The translations under genes and the position numbers were made by a program. From Combretum micranthum (taxonomy: Eukaryota; Streptophyta; Magnoliopsida; Myrtales; Combretaceae), in contig JAMXBD010004353.1 of NCBI GenBank assembly GCA_024138025.1, forward strand, positions 1 to 64,000: a stretch of 64,000 nucleotides of DNA, read 5' to 3'. Of the stretch, positions 11,641 to 22,218 are shown piece after piece. The number at the start of each line of letters is the position of its first letter. Positions within the stretch are counted from its first letter, which is position 1. The notes under the pieces are model-generated. The model worked only from the letters and a program-made list of their open reading frames with translations, had not been told where the DNA came from and did not search any database.

Positions 11641-12984
11641 CTTCTAATTTCTTGGTTTAATCACCTTGCTTGGCTATTCTTCATTTTTTTTTTTTTGGCA
11701 CTTTATTCATGTATCCCTTTTTTCTTCTTCTTTTGCAAGGTGATTTGTATTTTTTCCATTGGATGCTTATAGCTCAAAGTATATGGATTGTGTATGGTTT
11801 GGGATAGAAACTCTTCTTCCTTTCAAAGGAAATGATTTATTTATGTCAATTGACTACTCTTGAATTGATGCAACTAGGGCAAGTGCATATAAGTTAATCC
11901 TTTTTCTCCTTGATAATGACCCTGACCTCCAAATTGCCCCGTTGTGGGGTACCCTAATGTAGGGTGGTTCTTGACAGGGCTTAATTTTAAAAAATTCTTC
12001 CTTAATAGGCTCAAATGGGTTAACAAAGGATAATGTGTTTAGGACTTTGAAATGAATGCCTAATGTCACTTTGACCTATGTATCAAATTCAAACTAGACC
12101 TCCTTTAAGGAATGAGTCCATTTTATCTCTCACAATTCACTCCACTCTTAGTGTGTAGGGTAGTGTTTGGGATTAAGTTTGCCTCTTTTCATCTTAGGCA
12201 CATTATTTAGTGAGATATTTCTCTTGGCTTACAATCATCCATTTTTATTGCCTCAAGATATTTAACTAAATGCCCCATTTGGGTTTACTTTTCAACAAAT
12301 GCCCCTTAATTGGTAAAGTCCTTTTGGTTGCCCCTAATTTTGATTTCATTTGCCTTTAGCTTAAAATGAATGATCATTGGGGTAACAATTTTGAAACATT
12401 CTTTTTCTGTTGGCAATTTTCCTTCTTTTCTAATTTTTTTTTTTTTTTTTTTGAAAATAACTTTATTCTCTTTCTCATTTGTTGGAAAACAATTTCATTT
12501 TTTTTCTTAAAAAAAATTGTTGGAGAACAAGTTTGAAAAACTTTTATTCTCTTTTTTTTTTTTTGTTAGACAACAACTTTTTGTTCTCACTTTTTATTTT
12601 AAAAAATCTTCAAAAAAAAAAAGAATGTTTGAAAATGATTATTTATCCTAAAGTGGAAAAAGATATTTACAAAAATAATTCATTTTTTTTCTTTTTTCTT
12701 TAAGGCAAAAATTATTTTACAAGAATAGTGGAACAAAAAGACCCCCCTTTTTCTTTTGAAGGAATTCAAATGGGGGTTGATTTTTACAGGGATGATTATC
12801 CTGAAGACAAGGGAGAGGAATACATATGACAAAGGTAATTTTGATTGGAGAGGACCTATAACTATAGGTGGACAAAATTTACTCTATGAGTATTTACAAG
12901 TCTACTGTACACATTTTTTATTTTATTTTATTTTTTTCTTAAAAAAATGCAAAGATGCAAGATGCAAGCATACAGATGCAATTG

Positions 12985-13270
12985 GGGATAATGACCTTGA
13001 AAATTTGATGAAAAAATTTTGCTGGAGTTGATGAAAAATTATTTTTTTTTTAAAACCTTTTTTTTTTAAAGCAAAAAAATAACTCCATTTTTTAAAAAAA
13101 ATTTTGGTCACTATCCATATAAATGGAGATAAGGACCCTGAAAGTTTTGGTGAAAAAGTTTTGTTGGAATTGATGAAAAATCATTTTTTTGAAAATCTTC
13201 TTTTTTTTGAAAAATAACAAAATTAATTAAGACTCCATTTGAGAAAAAAAATTAGTCACTATCCATGCCA
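12985..13270. repeat. ~140-bp tandem duplication in the leader
   Basis: Two adjacent degenerate copies of a block running from GATAATGACCTTGAAA through TTTGGTCACTATCCAT, with a partial third starting near 13270. One of these is also present at 5520-5660 in the duplicated leader. Confidence 0.6.
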
Positions 13271-13907
13271 ATGGGGATAATGACAAAAAAAACTTTACTT
13301 GAAGTGGTATTATTTTTTTTTTAAAAAAAGGTTTAAAAACCATTTCAATCTAAAATTTTATTTACTAAAAAAAATGTTTGATTTTTGAAAACTTCCTTTT
13401 TTAGGAAAGAAACAACTCCACATTTAAAAAAATTTGGTGGACTTTTTTGAAATTTTTTATTTTTGAAAAAAATTTTTTGGAAGAAAATACAACTCCATTT
13501 TTTTTGAAAAGTTTGGTCAAAATCCCATGTTGAATGCATGATTTGGTAGGTTCTATAGGTCCCCGATTAGTGGTACTAAACCGGAGTGGGAGGACATTTC
13601 TTGATCTAGAGGGTGGAAAGCCACAGCCCCCGGACCTTACTTCGTCCTCCTCGCTTAGGCTCTTAAGACGGCCCTGGTACGACCGTATCTAGCACACATC
13701 ATGCTAATGCAAATGCAATGCAAATACTAAATAAATAAACAAACAAGCTTTGCCTTCTTTTTCATACCTGCAAGGTTAGTATATATTTACAACAATTATT
13801 CAATATAATATACAAAGAATCATATATTCACAAAAATTGAGCAAGGATAAATTTAAAATTTAAAATTCCTAAGTGGCTAGCCCTCTCTTTTTTAAAAAAA
13901 TTTAGGC

Positions 13908-13926
13908 GTCCCCAGTGGAGTCGCCA
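13908..13926 (-). promoter_or_regulatory. Primer-binding site (tRNA-Arg type)
   Basis: TGGCGACTCCACTGGGGAC on the minus strand, three bases beyond the CA end of LTR A. Identical to the primer site of the Ogre at 56386-56404. Confidence 0.85.
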
Positions 13927-15029
13927 AGCTGTCGAGCCTGGATTTTTTCCACTATCTTATCTGGTTCATTTCTCCTAACCCGATTCACATTAAACCCGAA
14001 CCCATTTAACATGAATCCTCGACTAGGGGTTAAAAGAAATTTTAAAAAAATTTTAGAGTCGCCACCCGATATAAATCGGGAAAAAATAAAAAGCTAGGAT
14101 CAATGGGTCGGTTGATCCTAACTTAGCTACTAGTCTGCGAAAATTTGATTTAAAAAATCAACTTTTAAAACCAGATATCATGGATTCGGGGGCTAACCTA
14201 TTAAAACCAAATGGTTACCACTTTTGGAATTTTAAATTATAATCTATCCTTTTATGCTCAAAAAATCAAATAATATATTATAACAAATATTTACAAGTCA
14301 AATCATTCATTTTTATTTTTTATGTGCTTTTCTTCATTTTTATTTTTTATTTTTTGAATATAAATCAACAAAAATCATATATATATTTACAAAAAAACAA
14401 AACATTTTTTTTATTTTTTATGTCGCCCCGCAGGTGCCTACGTACTCGCTAATCGAGATCAGACAAAACGTAGTTCTTTTAAAAAAAAACTTAATTTGTT
14501 GATCAATTTTAATTTTTTGAACTCTTTCACTTTAAGTTCATTAAATTTTAATTTTTTGAAAATCATTTTTGATGATCCTATGATCTAATCAATTGATTTT
14601 TTTTTATTTTATGAAAATAATTTTTCTAAGTCCAAAATCATTTTTTATTATTTTATTTTTTTCTAAAAAATTTTGGTTTTGGAAAATCCAATTTTGCATT
14701 TTTATTTTTATTATTTTTTTTTTTATTTTTTTATTATTTTTTTAAAAAATCATAATTTCACAACATATCCAGAATAATTTAAAATATATTAAAAATATTT
14801 TTCATGCATTAAATATGCATTTCTAAGGCAATTTGTGTATAAATACACATTAAAAATATTCAAAAAATAAAAATATCAAAAAAAATAAATTTATATAAAA
14901 AATAAATATTTTGATTTTTCTGGATTTTTCTGAATTTTTTATGAATTTTTATAAATTTTTTACTATTTTTTATTATTTTCTAAATTAATTATATAATAAA
15001 CTATTAATAAAATAATGTGGATTAACCTG

Positions 15030-15308
15030 GACCGTCGGATGAAGCGGACGAGATCTGGAGCGTCGATCTCGCTGACCGATCTGGATCGTCTGATCTTGTT
15101 GACTCGATCTGAGCCGTCTGATCGCTGATGAAATCTAGGCCGTCTGATCGCTTGATTAAATCTGGACCGTCTGATTGATGAAATCTGGGCCGTCTGATCG
15201 CTTGATTGAATCTGGGCCGTCTGATCTGCTTGATGAAACCTGGGCCGTTGATCTGCTTGATTGAATCTGGACCGTCTGATCGTTTGATGAAATCTGGACC
15301 GTCTGATC
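15030..15308 (-). repeat. 27-bp LTR minisatellite, LTR A
   Basis: Same array as 7440-7735 and 54988-55275, with small differences in unit length and number (for example a shortened unit near 15125 and 15177). Confidence 0.85.
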
Positions 15309-15821
15309 AGAGTTGACCGTTGACCGATGACCGATGACCATTGACCGATGACCGACCGGGTTGGATTCGGATCTTCGGGTCGGATCTCGGAGCTCCGGCG
15401 GGTGAAGAAGACGATGAATCGACTTTTCGGGGCGGATTCCGGCGGCTCCGGTGGTCCTCGGCGGCTGGAAGCTTGTCGGCCCGACTCCTGCTGCGACGGC
15501 GCGTCCTTTGGTGGTGGTGGCGTTCACTCAGAACGGCGGCAAGGGGCAGCTCCGGTGGTGGTTGTACGGCGGCGTTGAAGAACAAAATAAAAAAAAATTT
15601 TCAGAGAGAAATCCGATCAATTTGATCAAATCCAAGCACACTAAACCATCCAAATCAAGTATCTAACATTGTTAAAACACTCAATTTCAATCAAATTCGA
15701 TTCAATCACTTCGAATTTGAAAAATTCGAATTTTCTGTCCTAAATTCGAAAGTTTCGAATTGATATGGTTGTGTATGTGTTTTCTTCAAATTTACTTGTG
15801 CCTTTTGCTCCTAGGACCTCC

Positions 15822-15829
15822 TATTTATA
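15822..15829 (-). promoter_or_regulatory. TATA box of LTR A
   Basis: TATAAATA on the minus strand, in the same context as in LTR B and the Ogre LTR. As the 5' LTR promoter it would drive the element's transcript leftwards. Confidence 0.75.
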
Positions 15830-16399
15830 GGTTGCAAGCTCAATTTTCAGTTTCGAACAGTTTAAAAAATGAATTGATTTTTGCCCCTTGATTTTTTACG
15901 AATTTAATTCGAAAATCCATGATTAAATTGTTTGAAACTGATGAATTGATGATTGTTTTCATATTCCATATCAGATTCATCCAATCAATTTTTGTAACTC
16001 CCCATTCATGTACAATTGAATGCTTTATACATTGAATTTTGTAACTTTTGGGTTGTTTTTGCACTAATCTTTCATATTCCATAACCACTTTGCAATTCCA
16101 TCATCAATTTTGACAATCAATGATGTTTTGTCAGTTAAAAACTGATGCAAAGTAAGGCAAAAGTCACATTTGAGGAAAATGAAAAGACAAAAATGATAAA
16201 AAGGCAAAATTTGCCTTTGCTAGGGTTTGAACCTGTGTCCTTGAGCTTGAATTGTATTTGGGTCAATGTGTTTAACCAACAGGCCATTTGGCCTGTGCCT
16301 TGATCACTTAGCCAATTTCATCAATACTTAAGGCTTTTGAAAAAGGAATTTAATTAAATTTTAAGCCTTAATTAATTGGGCAAAAATTGCGTGTCTACA

Positions 16400-18391
16400 G
16401 CTATCATGAATATCATGTTATGAACTTCACGCGCATATATTCTTGATGATTTTTGTTAGGAGGAAGTTATAAATAAATTTACTCTAGGGAACATCTCATG
16501 TTACTTTACTTAGTTAGTTGAATTATTGAACTTTGTTTATCCTTATTTGTCTTGGGGTTTTCCTTTAGAAAAATCTATTTGTTCTTATGAAAATTTAATC
16601 TTTATAATGTATATATCCTAAGACCTTTATTTTCTTATGTGAATTTCCATTTTTTCATTTTATAAACATGCCTTATAGTAAGGACTACCCCAAATCAGAA
16701 TTTGGTAAGAGTTCATTCTTAGGTTGATTTCCTCAAATCTATGTTTTCATATAGAAATTTAGGGCTCAACTATTCCTTTACCCTAAGGCTTCATTTATTA
16801 AATAAAATTTCTACTTTGAGTTTGGAAAATAAGTGTTTTCATGCCATTACTCCTTAATTACGAATTTCTTAAAATAATAAGCAACTCAAAATTTCTTACT
16901 TTATTTCTACTCCTTTTTTTACATATTTTTCTTAGCAAATCCCATCTCAACTTATGAAAATCATCACTTGATGATATCTATTATCTATACTCCTCATTTT
17001 TCATATAAAACACAAGTTTTAGAGTTGATAAAAGGGTTTTTAAGGTATGGTTATGAAACCATCCGAATTTCCATTTGATTATTTCAAATAAATAATTTTC
17101 CTTTTTCAGTTTTTTGTCTCATCTACTTAAAGATCTACCGGCTACAATATTTATATACAGAAGACAAAGGTCTTTATGATCATTAATGCACAAAAACACA
17201 AAATATCCATGAGAACATGAATGTCAAGTATAATATGAGCATTTAAATGCTAGATCTACCACTTAGGATACATGAAATGGAGTTTGAAAACATGAAAATA
17301 GATTTTTGTGCAAGATCTTTAGTTTACTTTACAACTAAATGCATGAACATGAAGATCATTATATAAAAACACATTCAAATACAAATCTACTCTTGTGATG
17401 GCTTGATATTCATATAGTAGTATTTTCTTATCCCTATCAAGAGCTCATGGGGACTTAAAGATGAAAATACTTGTGAATGGTCTTGCCATTAAAAGGTTTA
17501 GTGGTAGAGAAGGATAAAGATCTATCACCTAAAGCTTGGAACAAGAGGAGAATGAAGAAGAAAAAATAAATTTGTGTGAGTTGTATGTGTTATGGGAGGG
17601 TCACGGCCACAAGGAAGAGAGGGGGTTCTTGAGAGAGTTTTACTTTGAGTGAAAAGAGTGAAAGAGTAAAAATGAGGAGAGAGAGAGTGTAAAGGGGAAT
17701 ATACATAGAGGAATAATTTAGGGTTAATGGTTTAAATAAATTGAATAAAATTACACAAATGAGGGTGAAAGAGGGGGATGGCGCCAATTTTGCAAGGGAA
17801 GAGAGAGAGAGTTTTAATTTGTTTTGTTTTATTTAATTTGTGTAATAAAAGTCTTAAAATGTAATAATTTCTTAAGAGGAAAGTATCTTGGAAAAGAAAA
17901 TACAATTGAGTATTTTGTAAGGATGTAAGACTAGGGTGTGGCTTATGAGTGTAGCAAGTTATACTTATGAATAGTAATCAAGACAATTACTTTACCGGTA
18001 ATAAAGAAATACGAGAAAAAAGGCTATATCTGTATTTTCATAAACCAAAAAGTTATAAAGTTTATATTTTTGAAATCCTTATTAAATTTTGGTTCTAAAG
18101 AGTATTCCAGAATATTTTTTGAATTTCGAGTCCTGGGGACTGCTTTTCCGTAATGGATCTCGGGAAGGCTTAGCATAGACAACTTTTCGAAATCAGCTCT
18201 TTTTATGGTTTGATACATACTTTAGAACAATATTCCATATTAGATTATTTTACAAAGTTTCTAGTTTAAAATCGAAGGAAATCCGGATCCAGGGTTCTTA
18301 AGTTTCTCTCCTAAGCTTATGCTAATCCGGTTTAAGGTTTTGGTTTCTGGTTTCCGAAGTCTACTGGTTAATAAGAAAACCGGGGTTTATA
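16400..18391 (-). mobile_element. X1 solo-type LTR, 5' segment
   Basis: The reverse complement matches X2 (33598-34046 plus 37631-39250), beginning with the LTR terminus TGTAAACCCCGG, here decayed to TATAAACCCCGG (18391-18380). With 3196-4395 it makes an LTR of about 3.2 kb plus the part beyond Y1. It contains T-rich intron-like sequence and no gene. The flank ATATG (18392-18396) is the expected target duplication, and its partner is off-window. Confidence 0.85.
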
Positions 18392-18791
18392 ATATGTGTT
18401 GGCATCTCAAGCAAGAAAAATATTTTACCTAGCAGACATGAAATTAAGAGCTGATTGGCGTGTGGTGCAACAATTCGAGCATTACCACATTTATAATATT
18501 GACTCGCTTGTAGCTAATGCAAATTCGATCACAGATATGGAAGCATCGTTAGCGAATGAGAGCTTAGATGAACAATTAATAAAAAATGAGTATACAGGAA
18601 ATGAGAACCATCTAGTAGTTGATTATGATATCGAAGTGTCAACGATAACTAATGTATGTGATGAAACTATTGATAGAGAGGTTATAGAAACAATGGTTAA
18701 ATCATCTAGACGTGTAGAGCATGAGAATAAAGATGAGGATGAAGAGTTTAATGATACACTCAGAGACTATGATAGCAATAATGACAATTGA
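18392..18791 (+). pseudogene. CACTA (En/Spm-like) transposase-associated protein, C-terminal fragment
   Basis: The open frame starts abruptly at the X1 terminus and ends at TGA 18789-18791. It encodes about 131 residues, beginning VLASQARKIFYLADMKLRAD and then a WRVVQQF segment, which resembles the end of the DUF4216 region of plant CACTA transposon proteins (SQAxQVFY...D). After that comes a highly acidic tail (KDEDEEF near residue 108). No ATG is present at the truncation; the rest of the gene should lie beyond X1 and Y1, left of the window. It is a transposon relic rather than a host gene. The family assignment is from motif recall and is moderately secure. Confidence 0.65.
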
Positions 18792-18845
18792 ATGATTGTC
18801 TATTTGTTATTCCATTTGTGTGTTTCTTTTCATTTAACCATCATT
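18792..18845. other. Short unassigned spacer
   Basis: 54 bases between the CACTA stop codon and the degraded edge of the G 3' LTR, probably CACTA 3' sequence. No signal was recognised. Confidence 0.5.
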
Positions 18846-20008
18846 TTTAACTCCCTAACCTAAAAGTGTTATCAGCCCGCTACGTATCCTTACTAGAATA
18901 GACATGCTAAGGTTATAGATTTCTAAAACCACAAATATGTATTTCAAATATCACCAAATACTCACATATAGGGTATCTTTCAAAAATTTTTCATAATAAA
19001 ATAAATGTCCTCATCTCATCAATCATCTAGACATCAAATCTAAAAATAAATAAATCTTTACATATAAAAGTCTTCAAATGAAAACTCACAAAATCAGAAT
19101 ATGTTTCTTCATCTCAAATCACTAATAGCTAACTCTCAATTGTCAACAGGATGGTCATAACCGCTATCGTACTCCCATCATCAACGAATACGTTATAGCC
19201 CATTAAGTCATAAATAATAGAATCTTCACTTGTACCTGTAGGAAAAATAAGGATTAAGCGAAAATGCCTAGTACGCCAAACCAAAAACACATGCACATGA
19301 TCATGTAAATCACAAAATCACATACCAACTTATATTATAATGCAACAAGCATAAATTAATTATCTTTACATTAACTTGCAAACAACATAGTTTAGGACTA
19401 TTGATCACTAATTCTAAACCCGGAGTAACTCATGACCCCGATGAAAACCATATTATAATAGTATATACATATATAGATGTGTTCCACAATTAAGCTGGTA
19501 ACAACTCCTAATCTACCGAAATCATCTCCAAGTGTAACTCCACTCGAGACAACGACACATAAGGATCATCAAGTTGCCACCGTTAGTATCACCCTCCACC
19601 ATGGTTTCTCTATACCATGAGTTCTATACTAACTGTGGCTACTCACAACCAACACTCGATTCAATTAAAGTCAAATATAAATTAGTTAGATTTAACAACT
19701 ATTCCTATAAGCACAAACAAACAAGCATGGTAAGGTTATACCTGGATTTGCTTTCATCCAAATCTCTTCAACAGTAACTATTAACAGAGTAGGAACCCTA
19801 ATCTCACAATACTCCTGTTTAACAATATATATATTGAAATCAATTTCAATTGTAATAACAACATCAAACCTTAACCCTAATTCCATAAACCTAATCCCAT
19901 AAACCTAATCAAAGATCAACACACCTATTATCCCGTTTTGCACTTCACAGAAATCCTTTTCACAAATTCTCCAAAGTTCTTAAAAATCTCCACAAATTCT
20001 CTTCACAA

Positions 20009-20050
20009 CACATAGACACACACACACACACACACATACACACACATATA
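20009..20050. repeat. (CA)n microsatellite in G 3' LTR
   Basis: ACACACAC run with minor interruptions. The paired 5' LTR has a shorter CA/CG-containing version at 49449-49472. Confidence 0.9.
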
Positions 20051-20459
20051 TAGTCCTCCATGAGCAAAACGACTATGAATGTTCATAACTTTAAATCCAT
20101 AGATGAAGAACGAATTCATACTTACTAAGATCTTGTAGATCCTGTTTGTAATGGAAACCCTAATTCGTTCAATCAATTCTTTTATCACCAATAATATACT
20201 ATTGCTATAATAGCTTTCTTATAATCTATCAATCCTAAATATCACAAAACTAGGATACAAATCTTACCTTTACTTTGATTTGAAACCGAAATCCTCCAAA
20301 ATTGATTTAGGATTTTGCTCTTAGATCTCCTTCAAACGTATATAAAACTAGGATTAGACTAATTTAACTAAGGAAAAGAATTGAAAAGACCAAGATTAGA
20401 CCCACGTACCTTAAGTTTGGTTGAGGAAGAATAGTGACAAATTCGTGGGGTGTAGGGTC

Positions 20460-20467
20460 TATATATA
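20460..20467 (-). promoter_or_regulatory. TATA-like box of G LTR
   Basis: TATATATA in the context CTTATATATAGACCC on the minus strand, about 340 bp into the LTR and about 50 bp before the GTACGT donor-like site at 20409. Confidence 0.5.
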
Positions 20468-20804
20468 AGAAGAAATGGATTTGGACAAACACAATCCTAA
20501 CTTAGGAAAAACGCAGACATAAGCTGGCCACTATGCCGGCGGCCTTATGCCAGGTTCAACTAATTTTTTTTGAAAATTCCAAAACTCCAAAACTGGTAAT
20601 TTTAGGCCGTTGTCTTTGCATATAGGTCGACAACTTAAGATATTAGGCTGTTGGCTTTGATGCCGACCTAAGCTAAATTTGTTCATTCATTCACACAGAA
20701 CATCCTCGAGTCCAAAATCATCTGTTTAAGGACAAAATTACCCTCTTAACAACATTTTATTACATATATACCCTTCATTATGAATTATTTATTTGTACTT
20801 TACA

Positions 20805-20822
20805 TCGCTCCCCTCCTAAAAG
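20805..20822 (-). promoter_or_regulatory. Polypurine tract of G
   Basis: TTTTAGGAGGGGAGCGA on the minus strand immediately precedes the LTR start. It is typical for chromoviruses, where it follows the end of pol. Confidence 0.85.
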
Positions 20823-21106
20823 AAACTTTCGTCCTCGAAAGTTACCTGATTCGTTGAAAAGCTTGGGGTACATGGCTTGCATCTTCTCTTCAAGTTCCAT
20901 GTTGCTTCCTACTCTGTTTGATTTTTCCATTAGCCCTTCACGTACTTGATCACGCATCTCTTTAATATCTTTTCTTTCGTATCTAAGATTCTTATTGGCT
21001 TTTCTCGGGTTGAAAGATTAGCTTGAACTTCCAACAATTCCAAACCTACAATTTGATCAAGGTCTTGCACATATTTTCTCAATAGGGATACGTAAAATAC
21101 ATTATG
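20823..21106 (-). pseudogene. G pol: integrase C-terminal tail and chromodomain-side end
   Basis: On the minus strand the frame starts at HNVFYVSLLRKYVQD, the classic chromovirus segment after the integrase GPY/F module, and continues through PIRILDTKEK. A frameshift near 20930 moves into the frame carrying ELEEKMQAMYPKLF and NFRGR, the usual C-terminal end of Tekay/Del polyproteins. The upstream half of the protein is at 32270-33592, separated by X3 and W. The longer minus-strand frame up to 21295 runs into X3 and is artefactual. No stop-free full frame exists. Confidence 0.85.
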
Positions 21107-21720
21107 TGTCACGGCCCATTGGGGTCTCTTAAACGTAACAGTCCGCCACATGCCATATAAGACTCTCGAATTACTATCCAAGTCTTTCGAGAGTCTTGTA
21201 TAGATGTAAGGCATCCCTTTACGGCAATAGAATACGCTATTCAATAGAGTTAAGAAGTTTAATTTGGCATTCAATAGCATTAGATGATAAATCAATACGC
21301 ATAAACAGTAAGTTACAAAGTCTAAGGGGCATTCCCCACAAAATAATATTTAAAGGTCCATTACAGTCATCCAAAGTCGTTTGGTTTCCTGTGGAAGCCT
21401 AAACAAATTAAATACAACTTCTATAGGAAATCACCTAGCTCCTGTACCTAAGCTGTGGCCTGTCTTGGTCTAAGCCAAATGAACTCGTGCTGCAACAAGT
21501 AAAAACTATAGGGGCGTAAGCTATACTAGCTTAATGAGTGAAAAATTTCATATCACAATTATAACACATCATTCAAGAAAGTGATTAATCAGACAAATAA
21601 TATGCACTAAACACGTGAATTCAGCAAACATATGGCCAGCCAGAAATCATATGTGGATGGACTTATGCCCTCCATCCCGGGTTAGCAGATTAACGAATCC
21701 TGCGGTACAATGCCGTTTAG

Positions 21721-21845
21721 GTTCATGGTCAACCAACTCATATATTCGTTTTATGGATCACGATTAACCAACTCATATTCATTTTATGGATCACGATTAA
21801 CCAACTCATATTTGTTTTATGGATCACGATCAACCAACAAATGCT
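21721..21845 (-). repeat. 33-bp tandem repeat of the X LTR (X3 copy)
   Basis: Three and a half units of GGATCACGATTAACCAACTC plus ATATTCATTTTAT, nearly identical. This is the best preserved version of the array seen in X1 and X2. Confidence 0.9.
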
Positions 21846-22149
21846 AATGCTCCATCCCCATCTTGTTATGAATGATTTTAATTTCATCTTCAATTCTGAA
21901 TAATCAATTATACCAGTTTTTTCAGGTGATCAATCAATATTCGCAGACAATCGATCCTAGCTCATTTATACAAGCAATGATTTATCACCCGGCTTCGATA
22001 TTCTTTAAATTCAAATTTACATAACAACAACAGACATATATAATTCCCATTCAACACCATCATGCATATTCATTTTATCTTTTGCTAAGCAACTAGTGCA
22101 ACTATCATTACAATCATAAGCAAAAATTGAAATTGGAAGTGATACTCAC

Positions 22150-22218
22150 TCGGCCATGGTACGCTGGTCTTTTAATAGTAGTAATTGGGTGGTAAGGATT
22201 CGTCGGTTTCGGGATTGC
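22150..22218 (-). other. LTR mini-exon in X3 encoding acidic Tyr-rich peptide end
   Basis: After an AG acceptor on the minus strand the frame reads NPETDESLPPNYYY then TAA. An ATG at 22157-22155 follows, and a GTGAGT donor (ACTCAC 22144-22149 on plus) directly after the block. Same phase and layout as in X2 and W. Function unknown; the splice pattern is inferred from consensus sites only. Confidence 0.6.

Larger units (their letters stand above)
8813..13929 (-). mobile_element. Internal region of non-autonomous Ogre-type element (no gag-pol)
   Basis: 5.1 kb between LTR B and LTR A. It holds the polypurine tract, a series of minisatellites (8970-9400, 9431-9650, 9700-10030, 10180-10345, 11346-11640, 12985-13270), long poly-T/poly-A tracts and the primer site at its right end. 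No frame encodes a retroviral domain. The small open frames here fall in repeats or homopolymers. Autonomous Ogres carry tandem repeats near their 3' end, so the left part may descend from such a 3' untranslated region. Confidence 0.85.
4396..16399 (-). mobile_element. Non-autonomous Ogre-type LTR retrotransposon, tandem rearranged form
   Basis: Read on the minus strand: LTR A (16399-13930), primer site, 5.1 kb internal, LTR B (8812-6316), a second primer site, 0.8 kb of internal sequence, then a 5'-truncated LTR C (5519-4396). Outer ends are TGTAGACAC... and ...GGCTCGACA. The flanks CCCAT (4391-4395) and GCTAT (16400-16404) look like decayed copies of a 5-bp duplication of CCTAT in the X LTR. 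No gag, protease, RT or integrase frame is visible. LTRs, primer site and leader match the Ogre at 53901-64000, which suggests mobilisation by proteins supplied in trans (inference). Confidence 0.88.
13930..16399 (-). mobile_element. LTR A (5' LTR) of the non-autonomous Ogre-type element
   Basis: 2470-bp LTR from TGTAGACACGC (16399, minus) to GGCTCGACA (13930). It has a TATA box at 15822-15829, a GC-rich block at about 15310-15590 and a 27-bp minisatellite at about 15030-15308. It differs from LTR B mainly by small indels, so the element is young relative to the X1 LTR it entered. Confidence 0.93.
18846..20804 (-). mobile_element. 3' LTR of G
   Basis: Starts TGTAAAGTAC on the minus strand at 20804, directly after the polypurine tract, and ends at about 18846, where the 5' LTR copy reads TGTAACGCC on plus and this copy has decayed to TTTAACTCC. 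It aligns with 48296-49613 up to 20188. A TATATATA box lies at 20460-20467, an AAG|GTACGT donor at 20409 and an acceptor at 19236-19238. The LTR pair differs by many substitutions and indels, so G is old. Confidence 0.88.

Noticed and set aside
12479..13539. Several Lys/Phe-rich small frames
   Set aside because: They are translations of poly-A/poly-T tracts in the leader of the non-autonomous element.
20930..21295. Complete-looking 121-codon minus-strand protein
   Set aside because: Only the part below 21106 is pol; the N-terminal part is X3 LTR sequence fused by the insertion.
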